Part shown: positions 16,599 to 26,027 of the stretch, piece after piece
Layout: every line of letters begins with the position of its first letter
How positions within the stretch are numbered: the first letter of the stretch is position 1
Source: Antarcticirhabdus aurantiaca
Lineage (GTDB): Bacteria; Pseudomonadota; Alphaproteobacteria; Rhizobiales; Rhizobiaceae
Reading direction: 5' to 3'
DNA length: 64,000 bases
NCBI RefSeq assembly: GCF_009765365.1
Contig: NZ_VTOM01000015.1
Span: 62,001 to 126,000 of the forward strand
Notes under the pieces: model-generated
The model's database searches: none
What the model saw: only the letters and a program-made list of their open reading frames with translations
What the model was told of the DNA's origin: nothing
Program-made: the position numbers and the translations under genes

Positions 16599-18926
16599 CT
16601 ATTCCGCCGCCGCTCGCACCTCCCGCTTCAGGATCCGCACCGGCACCGACTTCGCCGCGGGAACGTGGCTGCGCTCGGCATGGTGCCAGAGCGGGATCAG
16701 GGGGTTCAGCTCGGGATAATAGCCGGCGACGTCGCCCTTCGGGATCGAGAAGCCGTGGACGATGTAGTTCTCGACGCGGCGCGACACCCCGTCGTCGGCA
16801 TGGGTCTCGACGTCGACGCGGTCTTGGTCGCGAAGGCCGAGCCGCCCCATGTCCTCCCGGTTCATCAGGATCACCATGCGCGAGCCCGAAATGCCGCGCA
16901 GGCGGTCGTCGTAGCCGTAGACCGTGGTGTTGAACTGGTCGTTGGAGCGCACCGTCATCAGGTTGAAGACATCGGCGCCGTTCGTGTCGATGTCCGGGTT
17001 CGGATCGAGCCCGTTCGGGACCTTGAAGTTCGCCTTCTTCGTGTCGGTGCGCCACTCGCGCCGCGCCGCGGCGATGTCGCGGCGAAAGCCGCCGGGGGTG
17101 CGGAAGCGCGCGTTGAAGTCCTTGAAGTCGGCGGGATAGGCCTTCTCGATCGCGTCGCGCACCTTGGCGTAGTCGGCGACCCACTCGTCCCAGGGCACCC
17201 GGCCGCGGCCGGCGATGGTCGCCTTGGCGAGTTCGGCGACGATCTTGGGCTCCGACAGGAGCTCGGGCGACGCGGGCTCGCGCCGGCCGTCGGAGGCGTG
17301 GATGCAGGCGGTCGAGTCCTCCATCGAGACGGTCTGCGGACCGCTCGCCTGCGTGTCGCGCTCGATGCGCCCGAGGCAGGGCAGGATGTAGGTGACCTCG
17401 CCCGGCAGGAGGTGGTTGCGGTTCAGCTTGGTCGAGATCTGCACCGACAGGCGCATCCGCCGCCAGGCTTCCTCGACGAGCGCGGTTTCCGGCACGGCGC
17501 GCGAGAAGTTGCCGCCGAGCGCGACGAAGCCCTTCACCGAGCCGTCGATGATGCCTCGGCACGCCTCCACCGTGTCGAGGCCCTTCTCCTTGGGAACGGT
17601 GAAGCCGTAGAGCGCTTCGAGCTTGTCGACCGGCACGAGCTCGGGCTTCTCGGTGATGCCGACCGAGCGCTGCCCCTGCACGTTGGAATGGCCGCGGATC
17701 GGCGAGATACCGGCGCCCCGCTTGCCCATGTTGCCGCGCATGAGAAGGAGGTTCACGAGCATCTGGACGTTGTCGATGCCGTGCCGGTGCTGGGTGAGGC
17801 CCATGCCGTAATTGGCGATGACCTTCGTCGCCCGCGCGTAGACCCGCGCGGTGTGCTCCAGATCGTCGCGCGACAGGCCCGAGCGGGCCTCGATCGCGCT
17901 CCACTCGGTGTCGCGCACGAAGCGCTCGAAGTCCTCGAAGCCGGCCGTGTGCTCGGCGATGAAGTCGGCGTCGAGAACGCGGGGCGCGCCCAACGCCTTC
18001 GCCGCGTCGTCGAGGGCGAAGAGCGCCTTGGCGATGCCCGTCATGGCGGCGACGTCGCCGCCCGCGCGCAGCTGGAAATAGTCGCTCGACATCTTCACGC
18101 CCTCGTCGGGCGAGAGCATCTCGACCGGCGATTGCGGGTCCTTGAACCGCATCAGGCCCCGCTCCTCCAGCGGGTTGAAGGTGATGACCGGCACGCCGCG
18201 CTTTCGCGCGTCGTGGACCTGGTGGAGGAGGCGCGGAGCGTTGGTGCCGGTGTTGTGACCGAAGAAGAACATCATGTCGCAGGCCTCGAAATCGTCGAGG
18301 ACCACGGTGCCGACGGGCGAGCCGATGGATTCGGGAAGGCCGACCGAGGTGGACTCGTGGCACATGTTCGAGGAGTCCGGCAGGTTGTTCGAGCCGTAGA
18401 TCCGCGAGAACAGCTGCCACATGTGAGAGGCCTCGAGCGAGGCGCGGCCGGAGGCGTAGAAGACGACGCTCGTCGGCTCGAGCGCGTTCAGCTCGGCGCC
18501 GATCTCGGCGAAGGCGTCGGCCCACTTCACGGGCACGTACTGGTCGAGCCCCGCGTCGTAGCGCATCGGCGTCGTGATGCGGCCCTGCTTCTCGAGCTCG
18601 TGGTCGGTCCAGTCGAGAAGCTCGGAGACCTTGTGGCGGGAGAAGAAGTCGCGGTCGGCGCGCTTGGGCGTGATCTCCCAGATCGTCGCCTTGGCGCCGT
18701 TCTCGCAGAACTCGAAGGGATGCGGCTCGGCGGGCTTGGCCCAGGAGCAGGACACGCAGGCGAAGCCGTCCGGCTTGTTCTGGCGGCTCAGCTCCGCCCA
18801 GACGCCGGAGGCGAGGAGCCCCTCGGCGGACGATTTCTCCACGAGGCTCTTCACCGAGCCCCAGCCGCCGGTCGGGTGGTCGTAGGGCTCGACGGTCGGG
18901 CGGTCGGTGATCTCGCTGCGCTTCAT
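16599..18926 (-). CDS. FdhF/YdeP family molybdopterin oxidoreductase (formate dehydrogenase alpha-like)
   Basis: A 775-residue Mo-bisMGD enzyme. The N-terminal cysteine cluster is CVSCSWAKPAEPHPFEFC, followed by ENGAKATIWEITPKR, as in YdeP-type proteins. Further landmarks are FFFGHNTGTNAPRLLHQVH, GMGLTQHRHGIDN, ISPIRGHSNVQGQRSVGIT, FVALGGNFSRAVPET and the C-terminal MDP-binding region (VDVETHADDGVSRRVENYIV, GYYPELNPLIPLWHHAERSH). YdeP proteins are linked to acid resistance and formate-type oxidation, but the substrate is uncertain. No FdhD or electron-transfer partner is adjacent, so it probably works alone or with distant partners. Confidence 0.87.
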   Translation of the reverse strand: MKRSEITDRPTVEPYDHPTGGWGSVKSLVEKSSAEGLLASGVWAELSRQNKPDGFACVSCSWAKPAEPHPFEFCENGAKATIWEITPKRADRDFFSRHKVSELLDWTDHELEKQGRITTPMRYDAGLDQYVPVKWADAFAEIGAELNALEPTSVVFYASGRASLEASHMWQLFSRIYGSNNLPDSSNMCHESTSVGLPESIGSPVGTVVLDDFEACDMMFFFGHNTGTNAPRLLHQVHDARKRGVPVITFNPLEERGLMRFKDPQSPVEMLSPDEGVKMSSDYFQLRAGGDVAAMTGIAKALFALDDAAKALGAPRVLDADFIAEHTAGFEDFERFVRDTEWSAIEARSGLSRDDLEHTARVYARATKVIANYGMGLTQHRHGIDNVQMLVNLLLMRGNMGKRGAGISPIRGHSNVQGQRSVGITEKPELVPVDKLEALYGFTVPKEKGLDTVEACRGIIDGSVKGFVALGGNFSRAVPETALVEEAWRRMRLSVQISTKLNRNHLLPGEVTYILPCLGRIERDTQASGPQTVSMEDSTACIHASDGRREPASPELLSEPKIVAELAKATIAGRGRVPWDEWVADYAKVRDAIEKAYPADFKDFNARFRTPGGFRRDIAAARREWRTDTKKANFKVPNGLDPNPDIDTNGADVFNLMTVRSNDQFNTTVYGYDDRLRGISGSRMVILMNREDMGRLGLRDQDRVDVETHADDGVSRRVENYIVHGFSIPKGDVAGYYPELNPLIPLWHHAERSHVPAAKSVPVRILKREVRAAAE

Positions 18927-19042
18927 GGGAACAAGCCTTCTTGCGAACGCGGCCGGCGCGCCTGCGCGCCCGGCCATCATTTGGCTTGGAAGAGTTCCAG
19001 GTCGGCGAAGGTTCCGGGACCCGGGCCGCGGCGCAGCGCCGC

Positions 19043-19624
19043 TCAGCGCGAAACGATCAGCGCCACGCCGGGCCGCAGGAGTGGCGCGATGCGCAGGAGA
19101 TCGCGCGGATGCAGCGCGACGCAGCCCTCCGTCGGGCGATACCCCGCCTTGGCGATGTGGAGGAAGATCGCCGAGCCGCGGTGGCGCGCGCGCGCGGACA
19201 CGTTCCAGTCGAGAACGAGACCGCAATCGTAGAGGCGGTCGGCGCGGGCCAGCGTCTCGTGGCTCGCCGCGAAGGGCAGGCGGACGGGACGGTTGTAGGC
19301 CGGATGGCTCGGCGCGTCACACCAGCCGTCCCGCGCCGGGTCGACCCAGCGCACCGGCAGCGACACGGCGAGGCCGGGCAGCCGCCCGCGCCGGCGAAAG
19401 GCCGACAGGATCCGCATCCGGGCGATCGGCGTTCCGCCGTCGCCCTCGCGCTTGAAGGCGGTGACGCCGCCGCGGCCCAGCGCGCAGGGGATGCGGTGCG
19501 GCCCGGCCTGGAGGATGCCGCGGCTCGGCCTTCCGGCGCCGGGCGCCGGCCGCACGGCCAGAACGGGCGGCTTTCCCGGCTTTTCACCGCGAAGGCGCGT
19601 CTTTCGCCCTGTGAATCCGGCCAT
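19043..19624 (-). CDS. L,D-transpeptidase catalytic (YkuD) domain protein
   Basis: A 193-residue protein. The active-site block is SAIFLHIAKAGYRPTEGCVA, with H156 and the nucleophile C168 as in the YkuD motif HxxG...S/TxGC. The Trp-rich region upstream (VRWVDPARDGWCDAPSHPAYNR) is typical of short alphaproteobacterial members. Such enzymes crosslink peptidoglycan or attach proteins to it in the periplasm. Yet no clear signal peptide is seen at the chosen start (ATG 19624, AGGGG upstream), so export is unexplained. It is divergent from the envelope regulator cenR with 83 bp between them. Confidence 0.85.
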   Translation of the reverse strand: MAGFTGRKTRLRGEKPGKPPVLAVRPAPGAGRPSRGILQAGPHRIPCALGRGGVTAFKREGDGGTPIARMRILSAFRRRGRLPGLAVSLPVRWVDPARDGWCDAPSHPAYNRPVRLPFAASHETLARADRLYDCGLVLDWNVSARARHRGSAIFLHIAKAGYRPTEGCVALHPRDLLRIAPLLRPGVALIVSR

Positions 19625-19707
19625 CACGCCCCTACATTGTACGAAACCGGCGGCTCGCCCGCCCTCCACATCCGGACCTAGCCCCAGCCCAGGCGATACG
19701 ACAAGCC

Positions 19708-20391
19708 ATGAGCGCACGCAGCATCCTCATCGTGGACGACGACGACGACCTCCGTCAGACCTTGGCGGACCAGCTGTCGCTGCACGAGGAGTTCAACGTT
19801 TCCCAGGAGCCGACGGCGACCAAGGGGATCAACGCCGCGCGCGGCGGCCTCGTCGACCTCGTCATCATGGATGTCGGGCTTCCCGACATGGACGGGCGCG
19901 AAGCGGTGAAGGTGCTCCGCAAGTCGGGCTTCAAGGCGCCCGTCATCATCCTGACCGGCCAGGATACCGACGCCGACACGATCCTGGGCCTCGAGGCCGG
20001 CGCCAACGACTACGTGACGAAGCCCTTCCGCTTCGCCGTGCTCCTCGCCCGCATCCGGGCGCAGCTGAGGCAGCACGAGCAGTCGGAAGACGCGACCTTC
20101 CAGGTCGGTCCCTATATCTTCAAGCCGAGCCAGAAGGTGCTTCTCGACGAGAAGGGCGGCAAGATCCGCCTGACCGAGAAGGAAACGGCGATCATCCGCT
20201 ACCTCTACCGGGCCGACCGCCGGGTGATCACCCGCGACGTCCTCCTGGAGGAGGTCTGGGGCTATAATTCGGGCGTGACCACCCATACGCTGGAGACCCA
20301 CGTCTACCGGCTGCGCCAGAAAATCGAGCCCGAGCCCTCCAACGCCCGGCTGATCGTCACCGAGGCGGGCGGCTACAAGCTGATGCCGTGA
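19708..20391 (+). CDS. cenR: Response regulator CenR (OmpR family)
   Basis: A 227-residue two-component regulator. The receiver domain (1-120) has the acidic pocket DDDDD (10-14), the phospho-acceptor in VIMDVGLPDMDGRE, and K in GANDYVTKPF. The winged-helix domain (130-227) reads IRLTEKETAIIRYLYRADRR...GYNSGVTTHTLETHVYRLRQKI. The length and the text (KGGFKAP-like KSGFKAPVIILTGQDTDADT) match CenR/OtpR, the regulator that controls envelope integrity and beta-lactam tolerance in Caulobacter, Sinorhizobium and Brucella. Its kinase CenK is not in the window. The ribosome-binding site is weak. Confidence 0.9.
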   Translation: MSARSILIVDDDDDLRQTLADQLSLHEEFNVSQEPTATKGINAARGGLVDLVIMDVGLPDMDGREAVKVLRKSGFKAPVIILTGQDTDADTILGLEAGANDYVTKPFRFAVLLARIRAQLRQHEQSEDATFQVGPYIFKPSQKVLLDEKGGKIRLTEKETAIIRYLYRADRRVITRDVLLEEVWGYNSGVTTHTLETHVYRLRQKIEPEPSNARLIVTEAGGYKLMP

Positions 20392-20542
20392 GGCGATCCG
20401 GTCGCGCCTGTCGGCTCGACGCTCCGGCTTCGCGCCAGGAACTTGCCGTTTCCTAGTCATGCCATGCTAAGGATGATTCGGCTTCGGACGTCCCGCCCGT
20501 GGCCGGACCAGCATGGGAAACGGGAGGCATTTGCGAGTCGGG

Positions 20543-20998
20543 ATGAGCCTCGAAAGCGACATCGCCGTCCTTCGCAACGTGTCCTTGTTCGAAGACCTGA
20601 GCCTGGATCAGCTCCGCCTGCTCGCCTTCGGCGCCGAGCACCGGCGGCTGCGCCGCGGCGAGATCCTGTTTCGCGCCGACGCGCGGGCCGATGCCGGCTT
20701 CGTGGTGGCGAGCGGCGAGGTCGGGCTCTTCCGCAATCGGCGCTCCGGCGAGGTGCAGGTCGGCACCTTCGGGCCCGGCACGGTTCTGGGCGAACTGGCG
20801 CTCGTCACCGAGACGCGGCGGCCGGCGACTGCCCGTGCCGAGACCGACTGCGACATCCTTCGGATCAGCCGCCAGATCTTCCGCCGCATGCTCGAGGAAT
20901 ATCCGGAGATCGCGGCCGAACTCCACGCCCGCCTCGCCGATCAGCTGGCCGAGATGACGGCGCAGCTCCTCGCCATGGAAGAGCGCTTCAGCAGCTAG
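20543..20998 (+). CDS. Cyclic nucleotide-binding domain protein (Crp-like, no HTH)
   Basis: A 151-residue protein that is almost entirely a cNMP-binding beta-barrel (MSLESDIAVLRNVSLFEDLS; FVVASGEVGLFRNRRSGEV; GTFGPGTVLGELALVTETRR; PATARAETDCDILRIS). A C-terminal helix follows (EIAAELHARLADQLAEMTAQ) but no helix-turn-helix, so it is a stand-alone sensor or partner protein rather than a classic Crp. ATG 20543 is preferred to ATG 20513 because its N-terminus fits the family. Its stop codon abuts that of the convergent DUF1284 gene with no gap. Confidence 0.82.
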   Translation: MSLESDIAVLRNVSLFEDLSLDQLRLLAFGAEHRRLRRGEILFRADARADAGFVVASGEVGLFRNRRSGEVQVGTFGPGTVLGELALVTETRRPATARAETDCDILRISRQIFRRMLEEYPEIAAELHARLADQLAEMTAQLLAMEERFSS

Positions 20999-21451
20999 CT
21001 AGAGCCGCGCCCCGGCAAAGCCGTTGGCGGCGATATCGGTGCAAACATCGAACCAGGGACAATCGCCGCAGGGCGTGCGGCCGCGCGCGGGATCGTCGCG
21101 GAAGGCGGCGCGCATGGTTGAGAGATAGTCGCGGTCGAGGCGGACCTCGTCGCCCTCGCCGAGCGGCCGGCCGAGGATCTCCGAGGCGCCGGACAGCGCC
21201 CGCGCATCGCGGGCCGACGCGCTTTCGAGCTCGCAATGGCGCTCGGCCGGCGGGCAGAGGCCGGCGCAGATGTCGTCCGCGCCCGTCACGATCCGTGCCG
21301 GCACGCCCGATGCGAGGCGCGCGGCCACCCCGTCCATGGTCGCGACGAAGCCGGGGCTGTAGCCCCGGCCGATATCGGTGAGAAGGCAGAAAAGGTGGTG
21401 CGGGCGCAGCCGAACGAAGGCGGTGGCGGCGGCGCCCGGCGACGTCGTCAG
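20999..21451 (-). CDS. DUF1284 domain-containing protein
   Basis: A protein of about 150 residues with the DUF1284 hallmarks: [20 protein letters not shown] at the N-terminus, cysteines in CPPAERHC and the C-terminal [10 protein letters not shown], which may bind iron-sulfur or zinc. Function unknown. It follows bioY. No ATG/GTG/TTG exists near the expected N-terminus. The CTG at 21449-21451 overlaps the bioY TGA as CTGA and gives (M)[20 protein letters not shown], which fits the family, so a CTG start with translational coupling is proposed. Confidence 0.8.
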   Translation of the reverse strand: MTTSPGAAATAFVRLRPHHLFCLLTDIGRGYSPGFVATMDGVAARLASGVPARIVTGADDICAGLCPPAERHCELESASARDARALSGASEILGRPLGEGDEVRLDRDYLSTMRAAFRDDPARGRTPCGDCPWFDVCTDIAANGFAGARL

Positions 21452-22026
21452 CGGGCGAGAAGCCGCGCGACGGCCCGGCCGGCGGCAAGGCCGCAGGCGG
21501 CGGCGAGCGCCGACTTCAGCACCGTGCCGACGAGGAAGGGCGTGAAGCCGAGAACGATCGCCTGTTCGAAGCCGACGAAGCTCGACAGCCACAGGACGCC
21601 CGGCACGAACAGGACGGCATGCCCGGCGAGCATGGCAAGGAAGGAGCGGAACATGTCCTCGCCGCCCCAGCCGCGCTGGGCGAGCCAGCCGACGAGCGGC
21701 GCGGCGAGCGCGAAGCCGAGAAGGTAGCCGCCGGTCGGACCCATCATGTAGGCGAGACCGCCCGCACCGCCCGACAGGACCGGCAGGCCGAGCGCCGCCT
21801 CGCCGAGCCAGGCAAGAATCGTCGCGAAGGCGAGGCCCGGTCCGTAGAGCGCGCCGATCAGCAGCACCGCGAAGGTCTGCATGGTCACCGGCACCGGCAC
21901 CATCGGCACCTCGACATAGGACGAGGCGGCCAGGAACAGGGTGCCGAGGCCGACGGCCAGGATCTTCGTGGGAACGGAGCGGGCGCCGATGAGACCGGCG
22001 GGGCTGAGGGCGGTGGCTTGGGTCAC
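21448..22026 (-). CDS. bioY: Biotin transporter BioY
   Basis: A 192-residue inner-membrane S-component for biotin uptake, with six hydrophobic segments. Motifs include [40 protein letters not shown] and [20 protein letters not shown], then GYLLGF, all diagnostic of BioY. It starts with GTG 22024-22026 preceded by AGGAG. No ATPase (BioM) or BioN is adjacent, so it may act alone or with shared ECF modules. No clear BioR box (TTATNNATAA type) was seen upstream. Confidence 0.93.
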   Translation of the reverse strand: MTQATALSPAGLIGARSVPTKILAVGLGTLFLAASSYVEVPMVPVPVTMQTFAVLLIGALYGPGLAFATILAWLGEAALGLPVLSGGAGGLAYMMGPTGGYLLGFALAAPLVGWLAQRGWGGEDMFRSFLAMLAGHAVLFVPGVLWLSSFVGFEQAIVLGFTPFLVGTVLKSALAAACGLAAGRAVARLLAR

Positions 22027-22155
22027 GCGAGCGCTCTCCTGACGGACGAGAGGAAGGAGTCCCGGACGGGACGACGCGTCCGGCTTATCGCGTCGCGCGC
22101 GCGCCGTCCACAGGCAGGACCGCCGTGGCGAAACGCACGCGATGGTCGTGCGGCC

Positions 22156-22959
22156 TCACCAGTTGAAGCGCGCGACGACCGGCACGTGGTCGGAGGGGCG
22201 TTCCCAGCGGCGGGCATCCTTCAGGACCTCGATGCCGGTGAGGTCGGCGGCGATGTCGGCCGAGCTCCAGATATGGTCGAGACGGCGACCGCGATCGGCG
22301 GCTTCCCAGTCCTTCGCGCGGTAGCTCCACCAGGTGTAGAGTTTCGTCGGCTCGGGGATCGCCTGACGCATCAGGTCCCGCCAGGCCCCTTCGCTCTGGG
22401 CGAGAGTCAGCGCCTCGGTCTCGACGGGCGTGTGCGAGACGATCTTGAGGAGCTGCTTGTGGCTCCAGACGTCCGCTTCCAGCGGCGCGACGTTGAGGTC
22501 GCCGACGAGGATCGCGGGCGTGCCCGGCTCGGCTTCGGCGGACACCCCGCGAAGCTCGGCGAGGAAGTCGAGCTTGTGGCGGAACTTCGGGTTGATCTCG
22601 GGATCGGGCTCGTCGCCGCCGGCGGGAACGTAGAAATTGTGGACGCGGATCAGCCGGCCGTTCACGTCGAGCCGGGCCGAAAGGTGGCGCGCATCGGCGA
22701 TGGCGCAGAATTCCTGGCGCACGATGTCGGCGAAGGGGTGGCGCGACAGGATGGCGACGCCGTGATAGCCTTTCTGTCCGTGCAGCGCGACGTGCTCGTA
22801 GCCGGCGGCGCGGAAGGCCTCTTCCGGGAACAGCTCGTTCGGGCACTTCGTTTCCTGGAGGCAGAGAACGTCCGGCCCCTGCTCGGCGAGGAAGCGCAGA
22901 ACGAGATCGAGGCGCAGCCGCACCGAGTTGATGTTCCAGGTAGCGAGCGAGAAGTCCAT
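22156..22959 (-). CDS. xthA: Exodeoxyribonuclease III
   Basis: A 267-residue AP endonuclease / 3'-5' exonuclease of base-excision repair. Motifs are [19 protein letters not shown] (N7-type residue), [18 protein letters not shown] (E of QETK), [25 protein letters not shown] (DxN), and the C-terminal [11 protein letters not shown] and [13 protein letters not shown] (catalytic D-H). All catalytic residues expected for ExoIII are present. The ATG at 22957-22959 lacks a clear ribosome-binding site. It lies upstream of bioY on the same strand. Confidence 0.94.
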   Translation of the reverse strand: MDFSLATWNINSVRLRLDLVLRFLAEQGPDVLCLQETKCPNELFPEEAFRAAGYEHVALHGQKGYHGVAILSRHPFADIVRQEFCAIADARHLSARLDVNGRLIRVHNFYVPAGGDEPDPEINPKFRHKLDFLAELRGVSAEAEPGTPAILVGDLNVAPLEADVWSHKQLLKIVSHTPVETEALTLAQSEGAWRDLMRQAIPEPTKLYTWWSYRAKDWEAADRGRRLDHIWSSADIAADLTGIEVLKDARRWERPSDHVPVVARFNW

Positions 22960-23121
22960 CGGGGCGGATCCGGTGTGCTGAATCGAGGCGTCCTTATGGA
23001 AGCCCGGAGGGATCGGCGCAATCCGCCTTGCCTTTCGCGCTCATTCGGCCGCATTGGCGTGGCAGCACGCGAAGCGCGCGCCCAGATGAGGCCGCGCGAT
23101 CCTGCCCGAGAAGAGATCCCG

Positions 23122-23817
23122 ATGTCCGACCGCATCATCGAAGACAAGCCCAACGCGCCCGGCAAGCCGGAGATGAATCCGCTGCTGAAGCTCGTGCTGG
23201 AGCTCGGGCCGATCCTGGTCTTCTTCTTCGCCAACCTGCGCGGCGAGCAGCTCATCGCGAGCTTCCCGGCGCTCGGCGTCTTCGGCGGGCCGCTGCTCCT
23301 GGCCAACACCTTGTTCATGCTGGCGACGGCGCTGTCGCTCGCCGTGTCCTGGTCAATCATGCGCACCCTGCCGCTGATGCCTCTCGTATCCTGCGGCGTC
23401 GTCGTGGTGTTCGGCGTCGCGGCGATCTGGCTTCAGGACGAGGTCTTCGTGAAGATGAAGCCGACGATCATCAACGGCCTCTTCGCCGCCGTGCTGCTCG
23501 GCGGCCTCGCCTTCGGCAAGCCGCTCCTCGGCTACGTCTTCGACCAGGCCTTCAAGCTCGACATGGAGGGCTGGAAGAAGCTGTCCTTCCGGTGGGGCCT
23601 GTTCTTCGTGTTCCTGGCGATCCTCAACGAGGCCGTCTGGCGCGGCGCCGACGCTCATTTCGCGTTGGACACGAAGGCTGGCGACGACTTCTGGGTGAAC
23701 TTCAAGCTCTGGGGCACGATGCCCATCACCTTCATCTTCACGCTGTTCCAGTTTCCGCTGATCAAGCGCCATTCGCTGGAGCCGATCGGCGGGCCGGCCG
23801 AGCCGCCCAAGGCCTGA
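23122..23817 (+). CDS. yciB: Inner membrane septation protein YciB (IspZ)
   Basis: A 231-residue multi-pass protein. Signature segments are [20 protein letters not shown] at the N-terminus, [20 protein letters not shown] then GKPLLGY in the middle, and NEAVWRG with [20 protein letters not shown] near the end. YciB/IspZ affects septation and envelope integrity. The start ATG has GAGAAGAGA upstream. It is divergent from xthA. Confidence 0.92.
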   Translation: MSDRIIEDKPNAPGKPEMNPLLKLVLELGPILVFFFANLRGEQLIASFPALGVFGGPLLLANTLFMLATALSLAVSWSIMRTLPLMPLVSCGVVVVFGVAAIWLQDEVFVKMKPTIINGLFAAVLLGGLAFGKPLLGYVFDQAFKLDMEGWKKLSFRWGLFFVFLAILNEAVWRGADAHFALDTKAGDDFWVNFKLWGTMPITFIFTLFQFPLIKRHSLEPIGGPAEPPKA

Positions 23818-23915
23818 GCGGGGCCCTTTTCGCGCCCCGGCGCATTGTTCCCGGCCTCGTCCCTCCCGATATGCGGGGTCAGCGACCACGCTCATTCAAC
23901 CGGAGGACGAGATCC

Positions 23916-24749
23916 ATGGACGTTCAGAAGCTTCTCAACCAGTTCCTCGGCGCAGGCGGCCGCTCCGGCCTTGGAAGCGGCCACGGGCAGGGCGGCTTCG
24001 GACAGACCGGCGGCAACTACGGCGCCCCCTCCTCCGGCGGCTCGGTGGTGGACCAGCTCGGCTCGCTTCTGGGCGGCAAGCGCGGCGGCTCGGGCGGCGG
24101 CTCCGGGATCAACTCGGCGATCGCCGGTGCGCTCGCCAGCGGCCTCGCCTCCCAGCTCTTCCGCGGCAAGTCGATGGGCAAGATGGGCGGCTCGGCCCTG
24201 AAGCTCGGCGGCGCCGCGCTCGTCGCGGGCATCGCCTACAAGGCCTACCAGTCCTGGCAGGCGAACCAGCAGAACCAGCGCCCCGGCCAGGGCTTCCTGC
24301 CGCAGGGCGGGGCGGCCGCCGGCTCGATCGCGCTCGACAACGGCGCGACGCTGCCGCAGGCCCACGGCACGCCCTTCCTGCCGGGCGGCCAGGAGGAAGC
24401 GCATGCCAGCCTGATGTTGTCGGCGATGATCGCGGCCGCCAAGGCCGACGGCTACATCGACGCCGACGAGGAGCGGGCGATCTTCGGGCGCATCGACGAG
24501 ATCGGCCTCGACGCCGAGGAGCAGGGCTTCCTCGCCGAGCAGATGCGCCGGCCGATGTCGATCAGCGAGCTCGCCGCGCGCGCGACCTCGCCCGAGATCG
24601 CCGTCGAGGTCTATACCGCTTCGCTCATCGCCATCGATCCCGACCATCCGGCCGAGCAGGCCTATCTGAAGCGCCTCGCCGACGCGCTGCGCCTCGCCCC
24701 CGACCTCGTCGCGCAGATCCACCGCACCACGGGCGACGTTATCGCCTGA
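23916..24749 (+). CDS. DUF533 / TerB-like tellurite-resistance family protein
   Basis: A 277-residue protein. A Gly/Ser-rich N-terminal third (about 10-75) leads to a glycine-rich hydrophobic helix (MGGSALKLGGAALVAGIAYK), which may insert in the membrane. A C-terminal TerB-like all-alpha domain follows (about 155-277), with acidic motif AAKADGYIDADEERAIFGRI that may bind metal. This is the YebE/DUF533 layout; function is not established. GGAGG lies 10 nt before the ATG. Confidence 0.85.
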   Translation: MDVQKLLNQFLGAGGRSGLGSGHGQGGFGQTGGNYGAPSSGGSVVDQLGSLLGGKRGGSGGGSGINSAIAGALASGLASQLFRGKSMGKMGGSALKLGGAALVAGIAYKAYQSWQANQQNQRPGQGFLPQGGAAAGSIALDNGATLPQAHGTPFLPGGQEEAHASLMLSAMIAAAKADGYIDADEERAIFGRIDEIGLDAEEQGFLAEQMRRPMSISELAARATSPEIAVEVYTASLIAIDPDHPAEQAYLKRLADALRLAPDLVAQIHRTTGDVIA

Positions 24750-24792
24750 CGCTGGCTCGGCGCTCCGGGAGGCGGCGGCTCCGGACGCCGCC

Positions 24793-25365
24793 TCACATGT
24801 CCTCGTGGGCGAGCGGCGTGCCGTCCGGCATGCGCGCGCCGCTCTCGCCCTCGGGATTGGTGAAGGGCACGGGCGGCGCGCCCGCCTCGGCCGCCGCGTC
24901 GTGGGCCAGCGCCCAGTGGACGGACGGAAAGGCGAGTTCGTCCCAGGGGATCTCGTCGGGGGCGAAGAGCCGGACGTCGAGGCTTTCCGGCCCCGCCGCG
25001 ATGGCCGGATTGGCAAGGCGCGCGCGGTAGATCAGCTGGACCTGGCTGATGCGCGGCACGGCATAGACGGCGAGCAGGCGGTCGAGCGCGAGCACCGCGT
25101 TGGCCTCCTCGCGCGCTTCGCGCCGGGCGCCCTCCTCCGGCGTCTCGTTCAGTTCGAGATAGCCGGCCGGGATGGTCCAGAAGCCGGAGCGCGGCTCGAT
25201 CGCCCGGCGGCACAGGAGGATGCGCCCTTCGTGGCGCACCACCGAGCCGACCACGATCTTCGGGTTCTCGTAGGACACGAAGCCGCAATGGTCGCAGACC
25301 GCGCGCTCGCGGTCCTCGCCGGGCGCCACCCGGCGCGAGAAGGCGGGCGTCAGCGGCTCGCTCAT
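24793..25365 (-). CDS. NUDIX hydrolase
   Basis: A 190-residue protein. A short zinc-ribbon-like start (CDHCGFVSYENPK) precedes the NUDIX domain. The NUDIX box is GYLELNETPEEGARREAREE then ANAVL, which matches Gx5Ex7REUxEExGU apart from the last Gly (Ala here). It hydrolyses a nucleoside diphosphate linked to another group; the substrate is unknown. The start codon overlaps the ccmG stop (ATGA), so it is the last gene of the ccm operon. Confidence 0.88.
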   Translation of the reverse strand: MSEPLTPAFSRRVAPGEDRERAVCDHCGFVSYENPKIVVGSVVRHEGRILLCRRAIEPRSGFWTIPAGYLELNETPEEGARREAREEANAVLALDRLLAVYAVPRISQVQLIYRARLANPAIAAGPESLDVRLFAPDEIPWDELAFPSVHWALAHDAAAEAGAPPVPFTNPEGESGARMPDGTPLAHEDM

Positions 25366-26027
25366 CCCGCGCGCTCCGGCGCGGGCCCTTCGCCCGCCGC
25401 GGCCGGGATGCCGGACGGCACGAGCTTCTCCAGCGCCGGCAGAAGGCCGGTGCGCATCGAATCGGGCGTGAAGGGGCCGGTCTGCTTGTAGACGATCTCG
25501 CCGTCGGCCGAGACGAGGAAGCTTTCCGGCACGCCGTAGACGCCCCAGTCGATCGTCGCCGAGCCCTTCGGATCGACGCCGAGCGCGTCGAAGGGATTGC
25601 CGAGCTGGGCGAGAAAGGCGCGGGCATTCTCGGGCTCGTCCTTGTAGTTGATCGCGACGATCGACAGCCGCCCGTCCCCGGCAAGGTCCATCAGCAGCGG
25701 ATGCTCGTCCCGGCAGGGCACGCACCAGGACGCGAAGACGTTGACGAGCACCGGCCGCCCGTCGCCGAAACCGGTGAGATCGAGGCCGGGCATGGGCCGG
25801 CCGGCCGCGTCGGTCAGGCCGTCGAGGGGCGGCAGCACGGTCTGCGGCGCGCTCTTGCCGACGAGAACCGACGGGATCGACTGCGGATCGTGCCCCGACA
25901 GGAGCTGAAAGAGGAAGACGCCGGCGAGCCCCGCGAAGAGCGCCACCGGCAGAAGCGCGAGCCGGCTCGCGCGGCGGCGCGGCGCGGGTGGCGACGGGGG
26001 TGCCGTGACCGGGGCCTCGTCGCTCAC
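25362..26027 (-). CDS. ccmG: Thiol:disulfide interchange protein CcmG/DsbE
   Basis: A 221-residue protein with one N-terminal membrane anchor (LALLPVALFAGLAGVFLFQL) and a periplasmic thioredoxin fold. The redox motif is VFASWCVPCRDEHP (CxxC), and the cis-Pro loop is GVYGVPESFLV. CcmG keeps apocytochrome c cysteines reduced for heme attachment. It starts with GTG, which overlaps the ccmD stop as GTGA. It is third in the ccmC-ccmD-ccmG-NUDIX operon. Confidence 0.9.
   Translation of the reverse strand: MSDEAPVTAPPSPPAPRRRASRLALLPVALFAGLAGVFLFQLLSGHDPQSIPSVLVGKSAPQTVLPPLDGLTDAAGRPMPGLDLTGFGDGRPVLVNVFASWCVPCRDEHPLLMDLAGDGRLSIVAINYKDEPENARAFLAQLGNPFDALGVDPKGSATIDWGVYGVPESFLVSADGEIVYKQTGPFTPDSMRTGLLPALEKLVPSGIPAAAGEGPAPERAG

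Noticed and set aside
20513-20542. ATG 20513 as start of the cNMP-binding protein
   Set aside because: The ten extra residues (MGNGRHLRVG) are not family-like, and the GGGAGG there better serves the downstream ATG.
22027-22155. BioR operator or other biotin control site near bioY
   Set aside because: This stretch lies downstream of xthA and upstream of bioY, yet no TTATNNATAA-type palindrome is present.
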